Below, piece after piece: positions 1 through 6,037 of a stretch of 6,140 nt of DNA. The notes beneath the pieces are model-generated. The model was not told where the DNA came from. It worked only from the letters and a program-made list of their open reading frames with translations, and ran no database searches. The stretch comes from Deinococcus sp. GTDB lineage: Bacteria; Deinococcota; Deinococci; JACQHA01. The position numbers were made by a program, and so were the translations under genes. Position 1 is the first letter of the stretch, and every line of letters begins with the position of its first letter. The stretch spans positions 1-6,140 of the forward strand of contig JACQHA010000065.1 of the NCBI GenBank assembly GCA_016199255.1, read 5' to 3'.

Positions 1-755
1 CCCTGCACCACCTTGCCTAGCTGGCGGAAGGCCTCCAGCGCCTGGGGTTTGCTGTAGACCCCGGTGCCCTTGCAGAGTGAGGAGCCGGTGACGAACTTCA
101 GGTTCACCGGGATCTCGGCCTTGAAGACGTCCACCAGGTACTGGGGCTTGGCGAACTCGGTAATGGACTCAATCACCAGCTGGGGCTTCTGGACGGCAAA
201 CTCCGGGGTGCTGGTGCTGCCCCCACTGGGGTCGTAGCTGACCAGCTCCAGGAAGAAGGGCACGCCGTGCAGCGCGCACTCGGCGCCCACCCGCTCGATC
301 CAGTCGTGCTTATAGGCATTGGCCTGGGCCGACTCCTTGGGGGTGTAGTAAAGCAGCACCTTGATGCCATCGGCGCCAGCCTCCACCAGCTTGCGCACGG
401 TCTGACCAGGGATAAACGACGGCAGGCGGCCGGGCTGGGTGTTGTCGTAGCCGCTGGCTTCATAAGCCAACAGCAGCCCGCAGCCTTTGGCGCGCTGTTT
501 GGTGGCTTCCATCCCCCACTCGGGGTCCAGCAAGATAGCGCTGGCGTGAGGCGTCAGCGCCTTGGTCACCGCTGCCTTAAACTCGCCCAGCTCCTGGGTG
601 GTCACCTTTTCTTCTACCACCCCGCGCGCCTGGGCAATGGCTTTGCGCAGCGACCCGCGCTGGTCCATGGCTGCAGCGGCAATGATGCCGCGCCGGTCAG
701 CCAGAGCCCGCAGTTTCTTCTGCTTGCCCTGCATCAATTCCACTGGTAGTTTCAT
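1..755 (-). CDS. lacD: Tagatose-1,6-bisphosphate aldolase, LacD family (3' end outside window)
   Basis: Class I (Schiff-base) aldolase that cleaves a ketohexose 1,6-bisphosphate into dihydroxyacetone phosphate and glyceraldehyde 3-phosphate in the cytoplasm. The 251 codons present were translated by hand from ATG at 755; the family is usually about 325 residues, so roughly 75 C-terminal residues lie beyond position 1. Visible LacD landmarks are MDQRGSLR (residues 30-37), LLDPEWG (75-81), LLLAYEASGYD (94-104), IKVLLYY (131-137), PFFLE with the probable catalytic Glu170, and VDVFKAEIPVN with the probable Schiff-base Lys212 (matched from memory to Glu163 and Lys205 of streptococcal LacD). The start is supported by a strong GGAGGTGA ribosome site at 758-765. 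It is the last visible gene of the operon, 22 bases after the FGGY kinase. Characterised LacD enzymes are lax about C3/C4 stereochemistry and also accept fructose, sorbose and psicose bisphosphates, so tagatose is not proven. The AYEASGYD segment fits LacD better than the sulfosugar aldolase YihT. Confidence 0.9.
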   Translation of the reverse strand, partial: MKLPVELMQGKQKKLRALADRRGIIAAAAMDQRGSLRKAIAQARGVVEEKVTTQELGEFKAAVTKALTPHASAILLDPEWGMEATKQRAKGCGLLLAYEASGYDNTQPGRLPSFIPGQTVRKLVEAGADGIKVLLYYTPKESAQANAYKHDWIERVGAECALHGVPFFLELVSYDPSGGSTSTPEFAVQKPQLVIESITEFAKPQYLVDVFKAEIPVNLKFVTGSSLCKGTGVYSKPQALEAFRQLGKVVQ

Positions 756-777
756 GTTCACCTCCCACCGAGCCTAT

Positions 778-2292
778 CTAGGATACAGGTCTGGCCAGCG
801 TTTGGTCTACCTGGGCCAACAGTGGCTCGATTTGCCGGTACTGGGCATACAGCGCCTGGTAGCGCTCTGCCCAGTCCTGGTCAGGGGAGATTATCCCCCG
901 GGGGAGCTGCACTGCTGCTAGGGCCTGGCGCTGGCTGGCATAAACTCTGGCACCCATGCCAGCCAGCAGCGCCGCGCCCAGCGCTGCCTCTTCTTCTTCG
1001 GGGCCAGTGGGGACCACCAGGGGCTTTCCGTACACCGCCGCCTTGATGCGCATCCACAGCCTGTTGCGCACCCCGCCGCCAATACACTGCACTTGGCTCA
1101 CCTGGGCGCCGGCAATGGCCATGAGCGATTCGGTAATGGCCCGGGCTTCATAACAGAGTCCTTCAATCACGGCGCGCACTAGCTCTGGCCGGCTGTGCTG
1201 GGAGCGCAAGCCCACCAGCGCCGCCTGCCTGGTGACGCCGGCAAGCCCCAGTACCCCCCGCAGGTGGGGAATATAGCGCAGCCCGTTGGCCCCTGGAGGC
1301 ACCGCAGCTACCTGGGCCAGGATGCTGTCTAGGTCTGCCTGGGGCGCAGTGCCGAAAACCTGCTGCAAAATCCAGGCCACTCCCCCACCGGAAAAGTTCA
1401 GCCCGCCGTGGATGTAGTAGCAGTCCTGGGCCGCGTGGCAGCCTACGTTGAAGCCCTGGGCCATGCCCTGAGGCGAGAGCACAGGGGCTGCCAGGGGAGT
1501 GAGCAGTGCCTCAGCGGTGCCCACCGAGTCCAGGAGCACTCCAGGTTCGACCACACCCCAGGCCAGTGCCGCACAGATGTGGTCATGGCCGCCAGTAACT
1601 ACTAGGGTGCCCGGGCGCAGGCCGGTGTCAGCTGCTGCCTGGCGGTGTACTTGTCCTACGGTGGTGCCGCTCGGGTAGAGTGGCGGGAACAGCTTGGCTC
1701 CCAGGCCAGTGGCTTTGAGTAAAGGGCGGGACCAGGTACGGCTAGCTAGGTCCAGCAGCAAGGTGCGGGAGGCAGTGGAATAGTCGGTGGCGTACTGGCC
1801 GCTGAGCCGGTGGATGATGAAGTCGGGCATACAGAGCCACTTGGCCATGCGCCGGAACACCTGGGGCCGGTTTTCCCGCAGCCAGAGGATTTTATTGGCG
1901 GAGAATATGGGGTTCAGGCTCAGCCCGGTAATGGCGTAGGCCTTCTCCTGGCCCACATTGGCTGCCCACCACTCTACCTGGGGGGTGGTGCGCGGATCGA
2001 ACCAGGCAATGGCCGGATAGAGGGCCTTCCCTGCCCGGTCCACCGGCACGCCGGCTTCGCCCATGCTGGTCACTGCCAGGGCCACAATGTCCTGGGGAGG
2101 AACCTGGCTGGTAACGCCGCTGAGCACCTGGCATACTGCCTGCCACACAGCGTCAGCGGGATATTCCGCCCACCCTCCGGGCAGCTCGGTCATGGGCGTG
2201 GGCACCCGGCTCAGAGCCAGCTGGTGGCCGGCTTCGTCGTAGACCACGGCTTTAATACTGCTGGTGCCCAGGTCTATTCCCAGTAGTGCCAT
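778..2292 (-). CDS. FGGY-family carbohydrate kinase (xylulokinase-like, substrate unknown)
   Basis: ATP-dependent cytoplasmic sugar kinase of the FGGY family, 504 residues, a normal length for xylulokinase-type members. Features in order: N-terminal phosphate-binding segment LLGIDLGTSSIKA (3-15), a GGWAEYPADAVW stretch (39-50), a sugar-pocket segment TSMGEAGVPVD (75-85), the catalytic motif TGGHDHICAALAWG (233-246) with probable base Asp237, DSVGTAE (255-261), and the C-terminal adenine-binding segment CIGGGVRNRLW (403-413). The pocket segment lacks the QMHG signature of D-xylulokinase, so naming it XylB would overreach. In this operon it probably phosphorylates a ketose made by the dehydrogenase or imported; the PfkB kinase would then add the second phosphate before LacD cleavage. 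ATG at 2292 lies 11 bases after the stop of the PfkB gene, with an AAAGGG-like ribosome site in the gap. Family is certain, substrate unknown. Confidence 0.93.
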   Translation of the reverse strand: MALLGIDLGTSSIKAVVYDEAGHQLALSRVPTPMTELPGGWAEYPADAVWQAVCQVLSGVTSQVPPQDIVALAVTSMGEAGVPVDRAGKALYPAIAWFDPRTTPQVEWWAANVGQEKAYAITGLSLNPIFSANKILWLRENRPQVFRRMAKWLCMPDFIIHRLSGQYATDYSTASRTLLLDLASRTWSRPLLKATGLGAKLFPPLYPSGTTVGQVHRQAAADTGLRPGTLVVTGGHDHICAALAWGVVEPGVLLDSVGTAEALLTPLAAPVLSPQGMAQGFNVGCHAAQDCYYIHGGLNFSGGGVAWILQQVFGTAPQADLDSILAQVAAVPPGANGLRYIPHLRGVLGLAGVTRQAALVGLRSQHSRPELVRAVIEGLCYEARAITESLMAIAGAQVSQVQCIGGGVRNRLWMRIKAAVYGKPLVVPTGPEEEEAALGAALLAGMGARVYASQRQALAAVQLPRGIISPDQDWAERYQALYAQYRQIEPLLAQVDQTLARPVS

Positions 2293-2303
2293 AGCAGCCC
2301 TTT

Positions 2304-3236
2304 CTAGCCCAGGGGCTCAACCTGCACCTGGCTCAGTAGCTGCCGGGCCAGTGCCGGGTCCAACCGGCCGTAACCTGGTCCAGCGGCATTGGCAGCGCCA
2401 CAGGCTATACCAAAGCGGGCGGCATCTGGGACTGGATGCCCCGCCAGCCAGCTGACTGCCAGGCCTGCGGTCAGGGCATCGCCGGAGCCAATGGGGTTCT
2501 GGGGCTTGATCACCGGGGGACGCAGGCGCAACAGGGTGTGCTGGTAGCTGAGCACCGCGCCCGCTGCCCCGTCGCTTACCAGCACCCACCGGGCACCCCC
2601 TTGGTGAAGCAGGGCAATGGCTTCTGCCAGGCCGGCGTCAGTGCTGCAGTCGCGCTTGGTGGCCGCTGCCAGCTCGCTGCGGTTGGGCTTGACAATCAGG
2701 GGCCGCGCCGCCAGCGCTGCTAAAAGGGCCTCGCCCTGGGCATCGACAATGGTGGGCAGGTGGTGCTGCTGCGCCAGGTACACCAGGTCGTGGTACAGCG
2801 TGGCCGGTGCCCCTGGGGGGATAGTGCCGTTAAAGGTCACCAGCCGGCAGTTGGGCAGGATCTGGCAGAAGGCGGCAATATAGGCGCTGACGGCGGCAGC
2901 ATCTACTGGGGCAGCGTTTTCCACCAGTTCAGTGGCGGTGCCGGTGTCAGTTTCCAGAATGGTGGAACAGGTGCGGGTGCGCCTGGGGACCTCCACTACT
3001 GTGGCGGCAATGCCTTCTTCTTCCAGAGCCTGGCGCATCCAGATACCAGACTCGCCACCCAGAAAGAGCAATGTACCGGCTGGCTGCCCTAATCGGACCA
3101 CTGCCCGGGCACAGTTGACTCCTTTGCCGGAGGTGAGTTGCTCCACCTCCAGGGCCCGGTTCACCTGGTTGGGAATGATTCTAGTGAATGTCATGCGGCG
3201 CTGGACGGTAGGCGTAGGTCCGACAGTGAGAATCAC
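2304..3236 (-). CDS. PfkB-family hexose kinase (1-phosphofructokinase / tagatose-6-phosphate kinase group)
   Basis: Ribokinase-fold kinase of 310 residues, the usual size for the FruK/LacC/Pfk-2 group, which phosphorylates sugar phosphates to 1,6-bisphosphates. Visible motifs: N-terminal ILTVGPTPTVQRRM (2-15), the glycine-rich sugar-binding SGKGVNCARAVVRLG (36-50), FNGTIPPG (135-142) in the place of the SGSLPPG segment, VKPNRSEL (182-189), and the anion-hole/catalytic signature NPIGSGDALTAG (247-258) with probable base Asp253. The Asp of the usual NP(A/S)LD start motif, which contacts the sugar in Pfk-2, is Gln12 here. The start is GTG at 3236, whose last bases form the TGA stop of the dehydrogenase gene (GTGA overlap), with AGAGG just upstream; this points to translational coupling. 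Beside a LacD aldolase the simplest role is a LacC-like second phosphorylation, but direct phosphorylation of a free hexose is possible. Confidence 0.9.
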   Translation of the reverse strand: MILTVGPTPTVQRRMTFTRIIPNQVNRALEVEQLTSGKGVNCARAVVRLGQPAGTLLFLGGESGIWMRQALEEEGIAATVVEVPRRTRTCSTILETDTGTATELVENAAPVDAAAVSAYIAAFCQILPNCRLVTFNGTIPPGAPATLYHDLVYLAQQHHLPTIVDAQGEALLAALAARPLIVKPNRSELAAATKRDCSTDAGLAEAIALLHQGGARWVLVSDGAAGAVLSYQHTLLRLRPPVIKPQNPIGSGDALTAGLAVSWLAGHPVPDAARFGIACGAANAAGPGYGRLDPALARQLLSQVQVEPLG

Positions 3237-4408
3237 AATAGCCTCTGAAAAATCTCTGCCAGCTCAGCATCGCTCAGGTCGCGAGGATTAGCTTTCAGGC
3301 TGCTGCCCCGGGAAGCCTGGACCAGCGCCGGGATCTGTTCCCGCCGCACCCCCAGCTGGCTCAGGCGCTGGGGGATGCCTAAGGAGAGGGATAGTTCACG
3401 TACTGTAGTGATGGCTGCATCGCAGCCTTGCTCAATGGAGGAAAAATGCCGGCCAGTGAGCGCTTCTCCCACCCTGGCCAGCTTCTCGGCCCGCACGCGG
3501 CGGTTCACTTCCAGCGCCGGAGGGAGCATAACGGCGCAGGCCAGGCCGTGGGGGATGTTGCAGTAGATCCCCAGCGCAGGTGCCACCCCGTGGGCCAGGC
3601 CCAGGCCAGAATTGGCCAGCGCCAGGCCGCTTAAGAGCGCTGCATAGGCCATGCCTTCCCGGGCCTCTAAATCGCTGCCATTTGCCGCTACCCGGGGCAG
3701 GCATTCTTTAGCCACCCTGATGCCCTCCAGCGCCAGTGCGTCAGAAATGGGCTGGGCGCGCCGGGAGAGATAGGACTCGATGAGCTGCGTCAGGGCGTCC
3801 ATGCCGCTGTGCACCGTGAGCGCCTGGGGGCAAGTCAGGGTCAGCTCTGGGTCAACCAGGGCCACCACTGGCACCATGCCCGGGTGGCGCAGGCTGGCCT
3901 TGAAGTGGTTGGCGGAGTCGGAGATCACTGCATTCTTGGTAACCTCGCTACCTGTCCCAGCGGTGGTAGGCACAGCAATCACCGGGAGGGGGGACTGGAT
4001 GAGGGTGCGTCCCCGGCCCACAGTTTCCAGGTAATCCACCACCGTACTGCTATCCTGCTGCGGCACCAAGCTGGCAATGGCCTTGGCCAGGTCAATAGCA
4101 CTGCCGCCGCCGATGCCGATAATGAAATCTGGTGGATCGCGCCGCACCTGGGCCACCGCCTGGTCCACGTCGCTTACCTGGGGCTCCCGCTCAATGCGCG
4201 GCCCCCAATGTGCTTCCACACCAGCGCCACTGAGGAGCCGGGTGACACGCTCGGGAATGCCCGCCCGGTCCAGGCTGGTGCCACCGCGCACAATCAATGC
4301 CCGCCGCCCCAGGCTACGAGCCAATTGACCGAGTTCACTCAGGCGGCTGCTGCCGAATACAATCTGGCGCGGGGCGAAGAAGTCGAAGCGGCGGCTTTCG
4401 AACAGCAT
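3233..4408 (-). CDS. Iron-type (group III) alcohol dehydrogenase
   Basis: NAD(P)-dependent dehydrogenase of the Fe-ADH family, 391 residues from the ATG at 4408 (family members are about 380-390). Motifs: the N-terminal strand FDFFAPRQIVFG (8-19), dinucleotide-binding GGGS at 100-103 followed by AIDLAKAIA, VPTTAGTGSEVTKNAVI (146-162), and the metal region HSGMDALTQLIESY (200-213), GLAHGVAPALG (270-280) and NIPHGLACAVMLP (284-296). Metal ligands expected by comparison with E. coli FucO are Asp204, Gln208 (His in FucO), His273 and His287. A TTG codon at 4453 would add 15 residues, but they do not resemble the family start and reach into the divergent promoter region, so 4408 is preferred. No clear Shine-Dalgarno precedes 4408. 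First gene of the operon, overlapping the PfkB gene by 4 bases. Likely oxidises a polyol to a ketose or reduces a product aldehyde; substrate unknown. Confidence 0.9.
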   Translation of the reverse strand: MLFESRRFDFFAPRQIVFGSSRLSELGQLARSLGRRALIVRGGTSLDRAGIPERVTRLLSGAGVEAHWGPRIEREPQVSDVDQAVAQVRRDPPDFIIGIGGGSAIDLAKAIASLVPQQDSSTVVDYLETVGRGRTLIQSPLPVIAVPTTAGTGSEVTKNAVISDSANHFKASLRHPGMVPVVALVDPELTLTCPQALTVHSGMDALTQLIESYLSRRAQPISDALALEGIRVAKECLPRVAANGSDLEAREGMAYAALLSGLALANSGLGLAHGVAPALGIYCNIPHGLACAVMLPPALEVNRRVRAEKLARVGEALTGRHFSSIEQGCDAAITTVRELSLSLGIPQRLSQLGVRREQIPALVQASRGSSLKANPRDLSDAELAEIFQRLL

Positions 4409-4415
4409 CGTCACT

Positions 4416-4421
4416 ATAGTA
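4416..4421 (-). promoter_or_regulatory. Putative -10 element of the sugar operon
   Basis: Minus-strand TACTAT ends 7 bases before the dehydrogenase ATG at 4408, so transcription would begin almost at the start codon and the message could be leaderless, in keeping with the absent Shine-Dalgarno. No recognisable -35 hexamer sits at 16-18 bases, which would suit an activator-dependent promoter. Short motif, so chance is possible. Confidence 0.35.
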
Positions 4422-4427
4422 GCGCGG

Positions 4428-4447
4428 CACGGCGCTTTCGCGCGGTG
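4428..4447. promoter_or_regulatory. Imperfect palindrome, candidate operator between divergent genes
   Basis: Two 8-base arms pair around a 4-base centre (TTTC on plus, GAAA on minus) with a single mismatch (4431/4444). It lies midway between the two -10-like hexamers, where it would cover the -35 region of both directions, as expected for a shared operator of a dimeric regulator. No regulator gene is visible in the window. The GC-rich arms make some chance self-complementarity likely. Confidence 0.35.
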
Positions 4448-4448
4448 A

Positions 4449-4454
4449 TACAAT
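4449..4454 (+). promoter_or_regulatory. Putative -10 element of the beta-propeller gene
   Basis: Plus-strand TACAAT lies 41 bases before the ATG at 4496, giving a leader of about 35 bases that would contain the two palindromes and the ribosome site. No good -35 hexamer is seen. Support is composition and position only. Confidence 0.3.
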
Positions 4455-4466
4455 ACAACCCACTCT

Positions 4467-4487
4467 GGGACAGGTCCCTTTAAAGGG
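4467..4487. repeat. Two abutting palindromes in the leader of the beta-propeller gene
   Basis: GGGACAGGTCCC (4467-4478; 5-base arms, 2-base centre) and the perfect palindrome CCCTTTAAAGGG (4476-4487) share the central CCC. The right arm of the second merges into the G-rich ribosome binding site (about 4485-4494). In RNA the two would be alternative small hairpins, one hiding part of the ribosome site; in DNA they could be protein sites. Both readings are inference. Confidence 0.4.
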
Positions 4488-4495
4488 GGGAGAGC

Positions 4496-5536
4496 ATGAA
4501 GCGCGCACTAGGTTACCTGGTGATTGAGGTCCTGGCGGCCTTGGTGCTGGTGGACTCTTCAGCATTCACGCAATCCCCGATGACGTTGGCATATGTCTCA
4601 AACAGCCGTAGCGGTACCGTCTCGGTACTGGATACCGCCACTAATACCGTGGTGGCCACTGTGCCGGTAGGGGGTTCCCCACATGGGGTGGCAGCGCACC
4701 CCGATGGTAGCCGGGTCTATGTGGCAAACAATGACAGCGCCACTATTTCGGTGCTGGACACGGCCACTAATACGGTGGTGGCTACTGTGCCGGTAGGGTC
4801 GGACCCTGTAGGCGTGGCAGTACACCCCGATGGCACCCGGGTCTACGTGGCTAACTTTAGTAGTGATACTGTCTCGGTGCTGGATACGGCTACCAATGCA
4901 GTGATCGCTACTGTGAGTGTAGGAGATGTCCCGAATGGTGTGGCGGTGCACCCTGATGGCACCCGGGTCTATGTAACGAACCTTGGAAGTGACACCGTTT
5001 CGGTCATTCACACTGCGACCAATATGGTGGTCGCCACAGTGCCAGTGGGAGATGGCCCGCGTGATGTAGCGGTGCACCCCGATGGCACCCGGGTCTATGT
5101 GGCGAGTTTGGAAGGTCGGGCCGTCTCAGTGCTGGACACCGCTGCTAATACCGTGGTTGCCACTGTGAGGGCATCTGGCCCTTTCGGTGTAGCGGTGCAC
5201 CCCGATGGCACACGCGTCTACGTGGCTAACTTCAGCGATGACAGCGTCTGGGTGCTTAACGCCGCCACCAATGCTGTAGTCGCCAGGGTGCAGGTGGGAG
5301 ATGCTCCGGTGGCAGTTGCCCTGGCGAGCAATCCTGGACAAGAACTCGCGGACCTACCACCTGTCCACGTGCAGTACCGCATCGAGTGGCTTACGCCGGG
5401 CTGGACAGAAATCGGTCCCGCGTGCGTAGGCGACTGGAATAAGCGCCACCTGGGTAACCGCGTCGTATGGAATGCCCACGACCTCGGCAGCCTCTTTCTC
5501 ATACATCAGATGCAGAGTTGTCCAGCAGGTCCCTAA
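4496..5536 (+). CDS. Secreted YVTN-type beta-propeller repeat protein, probably 3'-truncated
   Basis: A 346-residue protein of unknown function. Residues 1-23 look like a Sec signal peptide: KR at 2-3, a hydrophobic run at about 4-19, and a possible cleavage site after SSA (21-23). Residues 33-283 are six repeats of 41-42 residues with the pattern YVxN...VxVLDTATNxVVATVxVGxxPxGVAVHPDGTRV, the YVTN beta-propeller type found in secreted or cell-surface proteins. The usual closed ring has seven blades; six units are seen here. From about residue 287 to the TAA at 5534-5536 the frame runs antisense through the nitroreductase gene and no longer resembles the family, so the last 60 residues look like read-through after loss of the original end. 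ATG at 4496 has a G-rich ribosome site (4485-4494). It is divergent from the sugar operon; a link to sugar use is not shown. It may be a functional short propeller or a decaying gene. Confidence 0.8.
   Translation: MKRALGYLVIEVLAALVLVDSSAFTQSPMTLAYVSNSRSGTVSVLDTATNTVVATVPVGGSPHGVAAHPDGSRVYVANNDSATISVLDTATNTVVATVPVGSDPVGVAVHPDGTRVYVANFSSDTVSVLDTATNAVIATVSVGDVPNGVAVHPDGTRVYVTNLGSDTVSVIHTATNMVVATVPVGDGPRDVAVHPDGTRVYVASLEGRAVSVLDTAANTVVATVRASGPFGVAVHPDGTRVYVANFSDDSVWVLNAATNAVVARVQVGDAPVAVALASNPGQELADLPPVHVQYRIEWLTPGWTEIGPACVGDWNKRHLGNRVVWNAHDLGSLFLIHQMQSCPAGP
4592..5344 (+). repeat. Six tandem 126-base coding repeats (beta-propeller blades)
   Basis: Units begin at each Tyr-Val codon pair: 4592, 4718, 4844, 4970, 5096 and 5219. 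All are 126 bases except the fifth (123), which lacks one codon where VPVGxxP becomes VRASGP. The HPDGTRVYV part is the best conserved. Protein repeats are closer than DNA repeats: many differences are silent (GCC/GCT, ACC/ACT, GAT/GAC), suggesting duplications old enough to have been filtered by selection. The sixth unit degenerates at its end (ALASNPGQE instead of AVHPDGTRV). Confidence 0.85.
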
Positions 5537-6022
5537 GCCCCGGGCCCGGGCTGCCAGCATGAAGCTCCATGTCGCCGGAATGATCGAGCCATACTGGCTG
5601 GCCTGCGCGAGCACCGCCCTCGAACCACTCACAGCGTCGGCGCGACCCTCGATGCACGGGATGAGGTGGATGGGCACGCGCTCCAGATTCGCCGCCAGGT
5701 ACTCTGCCGACTCCACGATGCGTCCCATCTGGGGCTTGTCCACGTCGTCGCGCCGTGCCAGGTTATGTACGGAGACCAACATGTTCCGGTAGGCATCGAA
5801 AGCCTTCTGGTACAGCTCGGCGAGCCGACGACGCTTCTCAGCGCTGGTCACAACCACGAAGTGCCAACCCTGGGCGTTCGAGCCGGTGGGAGCCTGGATC
5901 GCCAGCTCCAGGCACTCGCGTACGATTTCGAGCTGGAGGGGCCTATCGAGGTCGAGGCGCTTACGTACGGCGCGGGTAGTTGAGAGTAGCTCGTCGGGAG
6001 TCAGATCCAACGTGGGCATCAT
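5354..6022 (-). CDS. Nitroreductase-family FMN oxidoreductase
   Basis: Flavin-dependent NAD(P)H oxidoreductase of the nitroreductase superfamily, 222 residues, a typical length; active as a cytoplasmic homodimer in known members. Motifs: STTRAVRKRLDLDRPL (14-29), where the basic residues bind FMN phosphate in the family, the flavin-contact segment APTGSNAQGWHFVVV (44-58), GSIIPATWSFMLAARARGLGTCW (145-167), and a C-terminal ALIPVAYARG followed by RRKPLDAVLHVDRW. Two adjacent ATG codons (6020-6022, 6017-6019) are possible starts; the ribosome site AGGAGG fits the second better (5 bases against 2), which would remove one Met. The 3' 183 bases overlap the convergent beta-propeller frame; the normal family ending shows this is the genuine gene there. 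The hsdS stop is 53 bases upstream in the same direction, so co-transcription is possible. The true substrate cannot be inferred. Confidence 0.92.
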   Translation of the reverse strand: MMPTLDLTPDELLSTTRAVRKRLDLDRPLQLEIVRECLELAIQAPTGSNAQGWHFVVVTSAEKRRRLAELYQKAFDAYRNMLVSVHNLARRDDVDKPQMGRIVESAEYLAANLERVPIHLIPCIEGRADAVSGSRAVLAQASQYGSIIPATWSFMLAARARGLGTCWTTLHLMYEKEAAEVVGIPYDAVTQVALIPVAYARGTDFCPARRKPLDAVLHVDRW

Positions 6023-6024
6023 TT

Positions 6025-6030
6025 CCTCCT
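6025..6030 (-). promoter_or_regulatory. Ribosome binding site deciding the nitroreductase start
   Basis: Minus-strand AGGAGG is a full anti-16S match. It is 2 bases from the first ATG (6022) and 5 bases from the second (6019), favouring the second as the main start. Confidence 0.7.
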
Positions 6031-6037
6031 CTGGTCA

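Noticed and set aside
267..749. Plus-strand open frame of 160 codons antisense to lacD
   Set aside because: The LacD frame on the other strand has clear family motifs through the whole stretch; this is its shadow.
1..755. Sulfoglycolytic aldolase (YihT-like) instead of tagatose bisphosphate aldolase
   Set aside because: The segments AYEASGYD and PFFLELVSYD agree with LacD and not with YihT as I recall it, and no sulfosugar isomerase or transporter is visible.
1810..2286. Plus-strand open frame of 158 codons antisense to the FGGY kinase
   Set aside because: Composition shadow of the kinase N-terminal half; no recognisable protein features.
4409..4453. Upstream TTG start at 4453 giving a 406-residue dehydrogenase
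   Set aside because: The extra 15 residues do not match the family, the TTG has no convincing ribosome site, and the extension would cover the likely promoter and palindrome.
3809..4483. Plus-strand open frame of 224 codons antisense to the dehydrogenase
   Set aside because: The minus strand carries a well-recognised Fe-ADH here; the antisense product has no family motif and long antisense frames are expected in GC-rich genes.
4598..5077. Minus-strand open frame of 159 codons antisense to the propeller repeats
   Set aside because: Its periodic His/Arg/Ile-rich product simply mirrors the 126-base repeat of the plus-strand gene.
5536..5552. GC-rich palindrome (contains CCCGGGCCCGGG) just after the propeller stop, considered as an intrinsic terminator
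   Set aside because: No T-run follows, and the bases are ordinary Arg/Gly/Leu codons of the nitroreductase gene on the other strand.
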